From the NCBI RefSeq assembly GCF_036237275.1, contig NZ_CP108353.1, forward strand, positions 29,007 through 93,006: 64,000 nt of DNA, read 5' to 3'. A model generated the notes under the pieces. That model was not told the origin of the DNA. It was given only the letters and a program-made list of their open reading frames with translations, and did no database searches. Of this stretch, positions 56,289 through 64,000 are shown in pieces. Within the stretch, counting starts at the first letter, position 1; each line of letters begins with the position of its first letter. The stretch is from Streptomyces sp. NBC_01353. Lineage in GTDB: Bacteria > Actinomycetota > Actinomycetes > Streptomycetales > Streptomycetaceae. The position numbers and the translations under genes are program-made.

Positions 56289-58943
56289 TCATCGCCGTCC
56301 GTGAAGCCGGTTGTCGCCGTACGAGCCGCTCGTCGACGGTGCCGCGGCGGGGTCGGCAAGCTCGGTGAGGGCGTGGACTGCGGCGTCCATGCGGTCGGGT
56401 GAGTCCATGCCGGGGATCCAGGTGACGAGTTGGCCCTCGAGACGCGAGTGTTCGCCGACGTGGTGGACGAGGCCCTGGGCGTAGAGCTGCGCGATCGGCT
56501 CGGCGCGCAGGCGTTTGTTCTGCTTGGCGTGCACCGGGATGATCGCGGGCATGAGCCGGCCCTTGGTCTCGCCGTTGCGCACGAGGTCTGCCCATGCCTG
56601 GCGGATGATCTGTTCCATCTGGTCGCCGCCGAAGTTGTCCTCCACGACGATCGCATCGGCATCGACCTCGAGCGCGAGGCGCCCGACTTCATGGCCTCGA
56701 GTGTCGGCTCCCATGCGGGCGGATCGGTCTGCCACGACGTAGTAGTGGCCGTCGGTGGTGCGGCCGCCGGCAACGAGTCCGGTCTCGTCGTTGTTGGCGC
56801 CTCCCCCGCCTGCGGTGTCGACGGCCACGACGATGCGGGACAGGTCGACACCGCGGAACGCGACAGGGGTGATGCGGTGGTCTGTGATCCAGGACCACTG
56901 CCATGTTCCGCCTTCGAGGGGGCGGGGCTGCTGCTGGTAGAGGGCCCACCACACGCGCTCGCCGACGCCACGGCGGATCCGCTCAAGGTCCGCTGTGCCG
57001 TACCGCTCGGGCCAGAGCGCCTCGCCGGTCTCTCTCTCCAGCGGATCGTCCTCAGCCATGGCGATGGCCGGAAGGTCGAGAACGGTCCACTCGTCGCCCT
57101 CGGTCTCCAGCAGCCGGCCGGACAGGTCGTCGGGGTTCCAGCGGGTGTTGATGACAACCAACGACCCGTTGGGCTCGAGGCGGGTCAAGGCGACGGACTG
57201 CCACCAGTCCCACACCCGGTCGCGCTGGGTCTGGGACTCGGCGTCGTCGGAGCCCTTGAAGGGGTCGTCGACGATCAGGCAGTTGTGGACGAGTACACCG
57301 TCAGCAAAGTAGTTGCTGTTGCCTTCCACTTGGAGGTCATGGACTCGGATGCCTGGCGCGTGTACTCGGCGAACCACGGAAACGGTGTCTCCGCAGAGTG
57401 GTGGTGCACTGAGTGGCAGGTCGCGCACAGCAGGATCAGGTTCTCCACCCGGTTGTTCGCCGGGTCCTCGTCGAGATGGTGCACGATCAGGTTGGACTTC
57501 TGCGCGGGCGCGCCGTTCCTCATGAACGTGATCGGCTTGTACGGGGCAGAGCACGCTGCGCAGGCGTCCTTGTCCCGCTCGAAGATGAGCGGGCGGGTCT
57601 CCTTGAACCACTTGCTGTAGCTGGTGCCGTCCTTGTAGTGCGAGTTCCCCGTTCCGATCATGCGGATGGAGTGCGCCCTGTCCGCGCAGGAACGTGAGCA
57701 GTACACCGTGCGGCTCGTCTTCCGCCGGAAGAACAGGCCGCACATCGTGCAGGGGTGCTCCGGATGCTCGCGGGCGTCGACGCGGCACTCCACTGAGCAG
57801 AACATCCGGTCGGATCGGCCAGGCATCGGTGTATCGCATCGGTCGCAGCGCTTCGCGTTCTTGATCGCGTGGTGCGCTTGCGAATGCGGCTTGCAGCAGT
57901 AGAACGAGAAGTGCCCCCGCCGGATCGCCTTGTTGTACTCGTACCGAGGTTTCAGGAATTCTTCGCTGCACCACAGGCAACGCAGGCGAACCTTTACCGC
58001 CCTGGCCTGGTTGTAGCAGTCCCGGCAGGAAGGACCGCGCCCGTCCCGCCCCTTGTCCTTTCCGCAGAGTATGCAGATTCGATTCGACCGCGACACGGTG
58101 CGCACTAAGCCGGTCCCCGGGCCGTAGAGCCTGGGCCTGCCGGTATCCGGATCCGGGGACATAGAAGGGGTGATCTGCGGTAGCCCGTACTCGAAGCCCA
58201 CGGCGGGTGACGACTTCAATGAGTCCATCGGTAGTGGTTGTCCTCGTGGCAAGGACCGGGCGCCATTCGGTCTGCCCGGTTGCATGATTGAAGGACAGAA
58301 CTCGCGGCTTGTGCTCCATTCGGACGAGTTCTGCTATGGAAATTCTACCGATTTCCGTGGTGATGAGAGTCGAGTCCGGGAAACAGTTCGCACCCTTTCC
58401 GGTCAATCCACCACCGACGCCGGCGGTTACCATTCCGCCCTCGCGCCCTGCGATATCGAATCGGTTGGCGGCGTGCGAAGACGGGTTGAGGGAGATTCCC
58501 AGGACATCGGAGTACCCGGTAATGGTGTCGCGGATCCAGCGTCCGTGGTCGTCGGCCAGGGTGGCGCTGTACGAGGCCAGCATCAGCCGGTGGTCCGGGT
58601 GCTTGCGCAGGTACCACACCGGAGCCCAGCGCGATGCGCGGCGGCTCTTCCCATGGCGAGGAGGCATCGTCAGCATGACCTTGACGCGCTCCCCGCTTGC
58701 GATCCGCTGGAAGGCGCGGTCAACGAGGTCAAGGTGACGGGCCTGCATCTCCTTGCCGTTGGTCAGCACTGCCGCCAGCGCGCCCGGGGAGCGATCCATT
58801 GCCATCTGCCGCTCGACCCAGGCGAGCCGGACGCGCAGGTCCGGGCTGGCGCGACGAGCGACCCGGCGGCGCTCTACGACGGGCAGGCACCGGTACTGCT
58901 CTAGCAGCGCGTCCTCGAGGAGTTCAGCTGTTGAGGTCGTCAA
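56289..58943 (-). CDS. terL: Terminase large subunit interrupted by an intein
   Basis: The 884-residue reading comprises extein N (1-186), an intein (187-554) and extein C (555-884, about 330 residues), so the spliced protein has about 516 residues, normal for TerL. Extein N holds the Walker A-like PPRHGKS (94-100). The intein breaks the chain at GKGAN^CLIVDDP, just before Walker B-like LIVDD. Extein C carries the nuclease domain (VVAVDTAGGGGANNDETGLV, VVEDNFGGDQMEQI). TerL packages DNA through the portal. Splicing must occur for function. The ATG region overlaps terS. Confidence 0.92.
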   Translation of the reverse strand: MTTSTAELLEDALLEQYRCLPVVERRRVARRASPDLRVRLAWVERQMAMDRSPGALAAVLTNGKEMQARHLDLVDRAFQRIASGERVKVMLTMPPRHGKSRRASRWAPVWYLRKHPDHRLMLASYSATLADDHGRWIRDTITGYSDVLGISLNPSSHAANRFDIAGREGGMVTAGVGGGLTGKGANCFPDSTLITTEIGRISIAELVRMEHKPRVLSFNHATGQTEWRPVLATRTTTTDGLIEVVTRRGLRVRATADHPFYVPGSGYRQAQALRPGDRLSAHRVAVESNLHTLRKGQGAGRARSFLPGLLQPGQGGKGSPALPVVQRRIPETSVRVQQGDPAGALLVLLLQAAFASAPRDQEREALRPMRYTDAWPIRPDVLLSGVPRRRPRASGAPLHDVRPVLPAEDEPHGVLLTFLRGQGALHPHDRNGELALQGRHQLQQVVQGDPPAHLRAGQGRLRSVLCPVQADHVHEERRARAEVQPDRAPSRRGPGEQPGGEPDPAVRDLPLSAPPLCGDTVSVVRRVHAPGIRVHDLQVEGNSNYFADGVLVHNCLIVDDPFKGSDDAESQTQRDRVWDWWQSVALTRLEPNGSLVVINTRWNPDDLSGRLLETEGDEWTVLDLPAIAMAEDDPLERETGEALWPERYGTADLERIRRGVGERVWWALYQQQPRPLEGGTWQWSWITDHRITPVAFRGVDLSRIVVAVDTAGGGGANNDETGLVAGGRTTDGHYYVVADRSARMGADTRGHEVGRLALEVDADAIVVEDNFGGDQMEQIIRQAWADLVRNGETKGRLMPAIIPVHAKQNKRLRAEPIAQLYAQGLVHHVGEHSRLEGQLVTWIPGMDSPDRMDAAVHALTELADPAAAPSTSGSYGDNRLHGRR
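57275..58105 (-). CDS. HNH endonuclease encoded out of frame inside the intein
   Basis: In the frame one base ahead of the terminase/intein frame, a typical zinc-rich HNH homing nuclease is read: SRSNRICILCGKDKGRDGRG, RLRCLWCSEEF, then CSVECRVDAREHPEHPCTMC and an HNH core CAACSAPY...SNLIVHHLDEDPANNRV ... LLCATCHSVHHH. The start is uncertain; I give a GTG before the Cys motif, and ATG codons at 58228 and 58285 are alternatives without ribosome sites. The reading ends in TGA two bases past the intein/extein border. The same DNA in the terminase frame is low-complexity. How the nuclease is expressed is unclear. Confidence 0.7.
   Translation of the reverse strand: MRTVSRSNRICILCGKDKGRDGRGPSCRDCYNQARAVKVRLRCLWCSEEFLKPRYEYNKAIRRGHFSFYCCKPHSQAHHAIKNAKRCDRCDTPMPGRSDRMFCSVECRVDAREHPEHPCTMCGLFFRRKTSRTVYCSRSCADRAHSIRMIGTGNSHYKDGTSYSKWFKETRPLIFERDKDACAACSAPYKPITFMRNGAPAQKSNLIVHHLDEDPANNRVENLILLCATCHSVHHHSAETPFPWFAEYTRQASESMTSKWKATATTLLTVYSSTTA
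57282..58385 (-). other. Intein in terL
   Basis: 368 codons from C1 (CFPDSTLI, block A) to the last HN. Block B is TADHPFYV; a LRPGDRL motif follows (N4-like). Block F reads VHDLQVEGNSNYFADG, block G VLVHN, and the +1 extein residue is Cys. Between LRPGDRLSAHRVAVE and DTVSVVRR the terminase frame stays open but does not look like protein; the HNH lies there in another frame. The splicing domains appear intact. Confidence 0.9.
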
Positions 58944-59457
58944 CGTCGTCCTCGGCGGGCTCGTGGAGTTCGGGTCCGGTCTGGCCGGCGATGTCGATGA
59001 GCTTGCTCAGCTCGTGCAGACTCCCGGTGGCGAGCTGGAGGGCTCCCCCGTCGGGTCCGGTGACCTCCGCCTTCACGGGCATGTCGAGACCGAGGAGCTT
59101 GGCGCGGCGGTCCATGAGGCGGAGGACGGTGTCGACGGCCCGCATGTCGATCTCGTGGGCGACGACCTGGCCTTCCTTGTCGAGGACCGGGCGGGGCTTG
59201 GTGGCCTGGGGCCAGGCTGCAGTGAGGAGGGCGTCCAGGCGCTCGTTCTCCTGCTGCCGGTAGACGGACACTTCGGCGGCTTCTTCGTCGCGGTGGGCTG
59301 CGAGGGCGCGGATCAGGTCCTTCGTCGCGGCCCCGCGGGAGGCGTAGCCGAGGCTGAGGATGCGGTCGTCGTCGAAGGGGACGCCTTGGCGGCGCAGGCG
59401 GACGAGTTCGGCGCGGCGTGCGGCGGTGTCGGCTTGTTGGGCCTTGGAGGCTGGCAT
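58924..59457 (-). CDS. terS: Terminase small subunit
   Basis: A 177-residue protein. The N-terminal third contains basic helices with a DNA-binding HTH look (AARRAELVRLRRQGVPFDDD, SLGYASRGAATKDLIRALAAH), then a central coiled coil and a C-terminal segment VTGPDGGALQLATGSLHELS, a pattern shared with TerS. It recognises the packaging site and regulates TerL. It directly precedes and overlaps terL by 20 bases. No cos site is seen nearby. Confidence 0.82.
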   Translation of the reverse strand: MPASKAQQADTAARRAELVRLRRQGVPFDDDRILSLGYASRGAATKDLIRALAAHRDEEAAEVSVYRQQENERLDALLTAAWPQATKPRPVLDKEGQVVAHEIDMRAVDTVLRLMDRRAKLLGLDMPVKAEVTGPDGGALQLATGSLHELSKLIDIAGQTGPELHEPAEDDVDDLNS

Positions 59458-59564
59458 GGCGGTGGGGCTCCCGCTGCTGGTCAGGCCCCGCGCCTTGTCT
59501 ACATGATCCCTCGGTGTGTCGGTTTCGTTCCCCCTGCCTGGGGTGGGGTGGCATTCTGCGCGCT

Positions 59565-60263
59565 ATGAGAAGCGTGCGTGGGGTGGGGATGGTTGCGGCT
59601 GGTGTGGCCGCGGTGGTGCTGCTCGTGGGGTGTGGGGGTGATGGCGGGGATGCGAAGGCCGGCGGTACGCCGAGCGTGACCGCGGCGCCGAGTGCCGAGG
59701 AGCCGACGCCGGATCCGGAGCCGACGACCGAGGAGCCCGTGTATCCGGTTGGGCCTGAGGGCGAAGTCGACAAGCTGGCGGACGAGAAGGGCTGGACGTA
59801 TGACGACATCTACTCGTCGGCGTCGGCGTTCGTGAGCGACATCTGCGAGTCGCTGCCCGTCAGCGCCATCGATGGGGCGTCGCGACCGCAGTGGCTGGCG
59901 GAGTCCGGAAACATGGACGGGGACGGGAAGGCGATCCTCGAGGTGGGGATCCCGAAGATGTGCCCGAAGTGGACGGCGACGCTGAAGCAGGCGGTGTCGG
60001 GGAAGTACGACCGCTGGTACACGGGCGGTACGTACGTGGTGTCGTCGCAGCCTGCCACGGGTGAGGACGAGGAGAACATTCCGCCGGGCACGTACCGGGC
60101 CACGGGGAAGATGGAGAACTGCTATTGGGAGCGGACGACCGAGTCCGGGGAGATCATCGACAACAATTTCGCGACGTCGGCCCGCTCGATCACGGTGACG
60201 ATTCGCTCGTCCGACGGCCAGTTCACGTCGAACGGCTGCGAGGTGTGGAAGCCGGTCAAGTAG
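59565..60263 (+). CDS. Lipoprotein with C-terminal GTYR/CYW domain (moron)
   Basis: A 232-residue protein. MRSVRGVGMVAAGVAAVVLL with lipobox LLVGC (C23) is a type II signal. A Thr/Pro/Glu-rich linker precedes two segments: a small helical domain (WTYDDIYSSASAFVSDICESL) and a C-terminal domain NIPPGTYRATGKMENCYWER...IRSSDGQFTSNGCEVW, common in secreted actinobacterial lipoproteins. It is on the plus strand between early and late modules, so it is probably expressed in the lysogen. It may block superinfection or bind surface ligands. The ATG lacks a strong Shine-Dalgarno and may be leaderless. Confidence 0.82.
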   Translation: MRSVRGVGMVAAGVAAVVLLVGCGGDGGDAKAGGTPSVTAAPSAEEPTPDPEPTTEEPVYPVGPEGEVDKLADEKGWTYDDIYSSASAFVSDICESLPVSAIDGASRPQWLAESGNMDGDGKAILEVGIPKMCPKWTATLKQAVSGKYDRWYTGGTYVVSSQPATGEDEENIPPGTYRATGKMENCYWERTTESGEIIDNNFATSARSITVTIRSSDGQFTSNGCEVWKPVK

Positions 60264-60283
60264 CCGCGGCCCGGACATGGGTG

Positions 60284-60318
60284 GGCCCCGCCAGTCGGGG
60301 GGGGTGGCTGGCGGGGCC
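60284..60318 (+). terminator. Terminator of the lipoprotein gene
   Basis: GGCCCCGCCAG and CTGGCGGGGCC are perfect 11-bp arms around 13 bases, 20 bases after the lipoprotein stop. Its arms are symmetric, so it may also stop leftward transcription. Confidence 0.75.
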
Positions 60319-60478
60319 AGAGAGCCCTGGTGACGGGGGAGACACGGGGGCTCGTGGTGCGGAGTGTGGCACGGCCCGGTCCGGAAGGGGCGCGGGGACA
60401 CCAGGGCTCCCGGACGGGCCGTACGAGAATCATGCTGACGGATGAACGGCGGCTTGTCTGAGCCGCTATCCCCCGGCC

Positions 60479-61126
60479 CTACTCGCCCGAGTAGCTCGCG
60501 CGGCGGATGGTCGCGTCCAGGAGTGCGACGGCGTGGTCGGCGGTCCGGCCGGGGGCGCGGTTCCAGGGTCCGATGAGGCCGGTCCAGCCCTGGGTGCGAA
60601 GTTCGGTGAGAATCCACGCGCCGGCGCGGTGCATGGTGTCGGTGGATCCGTAGCCGAGGCGGTGGGCGGCGAGGAGGGCGCCGCACAGGCAGCGCGCTCC
60701 TCGGGTGTTCCTGGTCTGGTAGGGCTCGTTCTGCCATCCCCACTCCGTCAGGACCTGGCGGGCGTAGGCGAGGTGGACGGAGGGGCGGATGTCGGCCTGG
60801 CCGATACGGCGCCAGGTGTGGAGCCGGTCGGGGAGGGCGGCGCCGAGGCGGCCTGGGAGCGGGCGTTCGGTCGGCGGTGCCGGGGGGATCTGCGCGAGTG
60901 CGGTGGTGATGAGCTGGTCGACGGGGACCGTGAGGAGGTGCCGCCAGTCCCCCGTCGGTTCGCCACTGCGGGTCGGAAGTTCGGTCGCTTCGGTCCCTGC
61001 ACGGGGCGTGGGTTCGGGGGCTGTGGCGGCCCAGTTGGTGACGATGTGCTGCCAGGCGGCGGTGTCGTAGAGGGCGGCGGCCTCGAGGTCCACGGTGTCG
61101 GGGGTGAGGAGGGCGGTGGGCGGCAT
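60479..61126 (-). CDS. DUF6197-like protein, 215 aa
   Basis: The C-terminal half matches DUF6197: HLAYARQVLTEWGWQNEPYQ, then TRGARCLCGALLAAHRLGYG, THRAGAWILTEL-like, and GLIGPWNRAPGRTADHAVAL. The N-terminal half is Pro/Thr-rich. The family is widespread on Streptomyces mobile elements and its role is unknown. GGAGA lies before the ATG. It follows the 54-aa gene and the translocase gene in one leftward operon. Confidence 0.75.
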   Translation of the reverse strand: MPPTALLTPDTVDLEAAALYDTAAWQHIVTNWAATAPEPTPRAGTEATELPTRSGEPTGDWRHLLTVPVDQLITTALAQIPPAPPTERPLPGRLGAALPDRLHTWRRIGQADIRPSVHLAYARQVLTEWGWQNEPYQTRNTRGARCLCGALLAAHRLGYGSTDTMHRAGAWILTELRTQGWTGLIGPWNRAPGRTADHAVALLDATIRRASYSGE

Positions 61127-61149
61127 CGGTGTGGGGTCTCCATCAGGTG

Positions 61150-61314
61150 TCAGTCCCTCGGGGTGAGGAGGCGGGCGGTGCGCAGGGCCCGGCGGAGCGG
61201 GCTTTGTTCTTCGGGAAGGTGGGGGTCGATTCGGGCGACGAGGACGAGGGTCCCGTCAGGGAGCCGGACCGTGAGGGTGTCGGGGTCCGGCTCCGGGAGG
61301 GTGGTGCTGCGCAT
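61150..61314 (-). CDS. 54-residue protein between the translocase and DUF6197 genes
   Basis: Reads MRSTTLPEPDPDTLTVRLPD, then GTLVLVARIDPHLPEEQSPLRRALRTARLL. A short beta pattern (LTVRLPDGTLVLVARI) is followed by an acidic turn and a basic helix. It fits tightly between two genes of the same operon (9 and 23 bases away). Too short for the usual filters. No family is recognised. Confidence 0.6.
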   Translation of the reverse strand: MRSTTLPEPDPDTLTVRLPDGTLVLVARIDPHLPEEQSPLRRALRTARLLTPRD

Positions 61315-61323
61315 GGTGGGTGC

Positions 61324-63447
61324 TTACTCGCTGGTGGTGTCGGGGGTGTTGGTCCAGAAGTAGACGGCGCGGCCGGGCTTGGTGATGTTGGGGTGGGAGG
61401 CGTACCAGTTCTGGATGGCGGTGTCGGACGGGGGCGTCTCGCCGGGGTACAGCTGGGTGAGGCGGTCGCGGACTTCGGCGACGCTGATGCCGTCCTCGCC
61501 GGCGTCGCGGACCCACTGGCAGGCCTCGTCGCGGCGGTGATGTCGGCGGTCCTTCTTGTTGGACTTGGACAGGTTCACCGCGGCCTGGCGGGTGAGACCT
61601 TCGACCTGGTCGAGGAACTCGGCGAGGGCGGCGGGCTCGACGTTGTCGCGGGTGGCGGCGTACTGCTGGCCGCGCTTCAGGTAGTGGTCGAGGGAGGGCA
61701 GGGTCATAGGCCCGGCCGGCGGGCGAGGCGCTGACGACGCGGCCGCCGGGCTGCTGCCGGTGGAGGCGGTGGGGAGGCCGAGGGCATCCAGCAGCCAGGT
61801 GATGCGGGTGCTGTCGGACCAGCGGTCGGCGTAGCCGAAGGGGGCTGCATCCTGCTGGGACTCCTTGTCGAAGTCGGGGCGGATGTCCCAGCGGGCGACG
61901 GAGAGGTCTTCGATGACGGTGGCCTCGGTTCCGTCGGGGTACTCGTCGTCGTCGTAGGCGAAGAAGACCTTGGTCTTCTCGGGCCCTGCGCCGCTCTTGG
62001 AACGCGCTTCGTCGAGGACGAGGAAGGCGCCGTTGCCGGGGAGCTTGGACAGGTCGATGCGCTGGTAGTAGTCGGGGAAGACGAACTGGCCTTCCTGCTT
62101 CTTGGGGAAGCGGCCGCCGATGACGGTGTCGTACTGGGACATGACTTCGCCGCCGCCGGTGTTGGGGCCGGTGCCTCGCTGGGCGGCGTCGATGTAGTCG
62201 ACGGCGGCCTTGCGGCCCTTCTTGATGCCGCGGGTCTTGGCGATGATGGCGTCGGGGACGCGGGCCATGAGCTCGGGGTTTTCGTCGGTGATGACGATGA
62301 GAGCGGGGATGTCGGCAGTGGGCCGGATCTTGCCGCCCTTCATGCGGCGGGCGCGGCCGTCGGCGACGGCGATGGAGGCGTTGAGGAGCCGGACGGCTTC
62401 CTCGACGGTGGTGGCGACCCAGTCGAGGATGGGCCGGTCGATGAGCCGGCCGTGGCGGTCCTTCCAGCCTTCGGCCCAGGGCCGGATCCAGCGTTTGGCG
62501 GTGTTGCCCTCCGCCATGTCGATCATCCAGATGACGGCGTCGGTGCAGCGGGTGATGACGCTGATGATGACGTGGAGGAGGACGGACTTGCCGGAGCCCT
62601 TCTTCCCGGCGATGAAGACGCTGTTCTGCCGGAACCGGATCTCGAACGGGTCCCCGGACTCGAGGATGCCCAGGGTGAGGGGCTCGGTGATGGTCAGCGG
62701 GTGGTGGTCACCGGGCAGGTCGATCGACTCGGCGAGGACGTCGCGGGTGGAGACGAACAGGACGGCGTCCTCCGCCAGGCCGCTGTCGGCGGGCCGGAGT
62801 TCGAGGGCGCCGGAGCGCAGGCCGCCCTTGCGGGTCTCGAGGGTCCGCAGCAGCGGCAGGACGCCTTCGAAGGGGGTCTGGGTGAGGGTGAGGGGCAGGG
62901 CGTAGCCGGCGCGGGTGTCGTACGGCTCGTGGACCTGGACGCCGCGGGCGCCGGCGTCGTGGAACAGCTGCTCCCACTCGCTCATGGAGGCGGGGGCGAG
63001 GGCTTCGGCTTCGGCGGCCCACTGGGCGGAGATGACGTCGCGGCGCAGCGCGCGGTCGGCGGCGTAGACGGGCGTGAGGGCGAGGGTGGCGGCGGCGATG
63101 GAGGCGGCGGAGGCCATGGTCCACGGGGTGGAGTGGGCGGTCCAGTTGAGCCAGGCGTAGGCGGCGGTGGTCCAGGTGGCGGTGAAGCCGGTGTGGAACC
63201 AGCGGCGCGCCTTCGGGGTGGGGTGCTCGCCGGTGAACGCGGTGCGGAACCAGCGGGACGCGGCGGCCGTGCAGATCCCGGCGACCGAGCCGATAGCCAT
63301 CCAGCCCGTGGGGAGCTGGGCGCCGAAGTCGGAGGCGACGCCGAGTGCGAGCCCGCCGGTGTAGACGAACGCCGCGGTGTACAGCGGCGTGGTGATGGTG
63401 CCGTGCCGCCAGGGGATGGGTTCGTGGTTGCGGGGGCGGGTGAACAC
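61324..63447 (-). CDS. FtsK/SpoIIIE/TraB-like DNA translocase
   Basis: A 707-residue protein. Two to four N-terminal hydrophobic segments (TTPLYTAAFVYTGGLALGVA, WMAIGSVAGICTAAASRWF, AAYAWLNW). Walker A GKKGSGKSVL (281-290), Walker B LIVITDE (383-389), followed by a TRGIKKG arginine-rich loop. The C-terminal end is a winged helix (ACQWVRDAGEDGISVAEVRD), like the gamma domain of FtsK or TraB. In Streptomyces plasmids such proteins move double-stranded DNA between cells. In a phage-plasmid it might mediate transfer or partition. GTG start with GAGGAGA. Confidence 0.88.
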   Translation of the reverse strand: MFTRPRNHEPIPWRHGTITTPLYTAAFVYTGGLALGVASDFGAQLPTGWMAIGSVAGICTAAASRWFRTAFTGEHPTPKARRWFHTGFTATWTTAAYAWLNWTAHSTPWTMASAASIAAATLALTPVYAADRALRRDVISAQWAAEAEALAPASMSEWEQLFHDAGARGVQVHEPYDTRAGYALPLTLTQTPFEGVLPLLRTLETRKGGLRSGALELRPADSGLAEDAVLFVSTRDVLAESIDLPGDHHPLTITEPLTLGILESGDPFEIRFRQNSVFIAGKKGSGKSVLLHVIISVITRCTDAVIWMIDMAEGNTAKRWIRPWAEGWKDRHGRLIDRPILDWVATTVEEAVRLLNASIAVADGRARRMKGGKIRPTADIPALIVITDENPELMARVPDAIIAKTRGIKKGRKAAVDYIDAAQRGTGPNTGGGEVMSQYDTVIGGRFPKKQEGQFVFPDYYQRIDLSKLPGNGAFLVLDEARSKSGAGPEKTKVFFAYDDDEYPDGTEATVIEDLSVARWDIRPDFDKESQQDAAPFGYADRWSDSTRITWLLDALGLPTASTGSSPAAASSAPRPPAGPMTLPSLDHYLKRGQQYAATRDNVEPAALAEFLDQVEGLTRQAAVNLSKSNKKDRRHHRRDEACQWVRDAGEDGISVAEVRDRLTQLYPGETPPSDTAIQNWYASHPNITKPGRAVYFWTNTPDTTSE

Positions 63448-63539
63448 GGGCGGTCTCCTCGAGGGTGTACGGGCTGGGTGCGGGCTGAGGGGTGGGGCGG
63501 GGCCGCCGTCCGGGCGGCGGCCCCCAGGGGGTGTTGGCG

Positions 63540-63899
63540 CTACTCGTTCGCGGAGATGTCCCACTTGCGGGCCTGGACGGTGGGGTTCTCGATGTTGTCG
63601 ATCTGCTCCTCGTGGAGCTGACGGAACAGGGTGGGGATCTCGGTGAGGCGCTGCGCGAGGTTGCTGGCGTAGCTGGCGGTGTCGTCGTACGCCTCGGCGA
63701 TGGCCGGGTTCACCTTGAAGTTCTCGCGGGTGGTCTCGCCGGCGTGGCGGACGACGTCGCCGATCGCTTCCTGAAGAGTCGCCAGGGCGTGGAGGGTCTG
63801 CTCGTAGCCGACCATGTTCTCGGCGGGGCTGGTGAGCAGCATGGCGCCGGCCTGCCGTACGGCGTCGGCAGCCTGCTCGAGCGGCGCTGCGTAGGTCAT
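63540..63899 (-). CDS. Helical protein upstream of the translocase (possibly longer)
   Basis: Reads MTYAAPLEQAADAVRQAGAM, then helices (LHALATLQEAIGDVVRHAG, SYASNLAQRLTEIPTLFRQL). The ATG has AGGAGCAGCAG upstream. However the frame stays open leftward of the ATG to the right edge of the window, and that part reads as a Pro/Ala/Thr-rich linker, so the true protein may start outside the window. It shares an operon with the translocase and may be its accessory subunit. Confidence 0.6.
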   Translation of the reverse strand: MTYAAPLEQAADAVRQAGAMLLTSPAENMVGYEQTLHALATLQEAIGDVVRHAGETTRENFKVNPAIAEAYDDTASYASNLAQRLTEIPTLFRQLHEEQIDNIENPTVQARKWDISANE

Positions 63900-64000
63900 G
63901 TCTGCTGCTCCTGTGAGGGTGGGTGCGGGGGTGGTGACGGGCTGGTGCGGGATCGTGGCCTCGGCGGGGGCCGGGGCGGGGGCCGGGGCGGTGGTCTGCG

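Noticed and set aside
1-64000. CRISPR arrays, rRNA or insertion sequences
   Set aside because: No regularly spaced direct repeats, rRNA motifs or transposase genes with terminal repeats were seen.

Overview
The window is very GC-rich (roughly 70% by eye), with GTG/ATG starts, ATGA/GTGA gene overlaps, two WhiB-like regulators, a Streptomyces-plasmid-style Rep protein, a ParA/ParB pair and a complete set of tailed-phage (siphovirus) head, tail and lysis genes. This points to a temperate actinophage of Streptomyces or a close relative that lives as a plasmid: a phage-plasmid. Most genes lie on the minus strand, so modules are best read right to left. No tRNA, rRNA, CRISPR array or insertion sequence was seen.

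Region by region. 64.0-60.5 kb: an FtsK/TraB-like DNA translocase with small partners. 60.3-59.5 kb: a plus-strand lipoprotein moron. 59.5-31.2 kb: the late module in standard siphovirus order: small terminase, large terminase interrupted by an intein, portal, scaffold, decoration protein, major capsid protein, head-completion genes, major tail protein, G/GT tail chaperones with a -1 frameshift site, tape measure, distal and minor tail proteins, then a cysteine protease, endolysin, holin candidates and a receptor-binding/SGNH-hydrolase tail protein. A tiny plus-strand transcription unit sits between portal and terminase. 31.2-18.7 kb: an accessory/early segment bounded by two near-identical 37-bp AT-rich sequences in inverted orientation. 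It holds two tandem tyrosine recombinases, small lysogeny-type genes on both strands, an ERF recombinase, a C5-methyltransferase and a WhiB-like protein. 18.7-13.0 kb: the plasmid module (hairpin-rich putative origin/leader, Rep, a DciA-like protein, parS-like palindromes, ParA, ParB). 12.5-0 kb: many small early genes, including RusA, WhiB, SSB, two HNH proteins and a PP2C-like phosphatase.

Three copies of a large palindrome centred on TTGC-GCG-GCAA overlap promoters at 4.47, 10.99 and 24.21 kb, which suggests one master regulator controls several early operons. Rep plus ParAB would maintain the prophage as a plasmid, the late genes make the virion, and the recombinases may act on the inverted repeats.

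The most unusual signals are: (1) an HNH endonuclease inside the terminase intein but in a different reading frame from the intein; (2) an array of hairpins upstream of rep whose loops on the rep-sense strand read UUGGCG or UUGG-like, recalling the U-turn loops of antisense-RNA-controlled enterobacterial plasmids; (3) a putatively invertible 12.4-kb segment carrying its own recombinases; (4) an Ig-like domain shared by the major tail protein and the head decoration protein.
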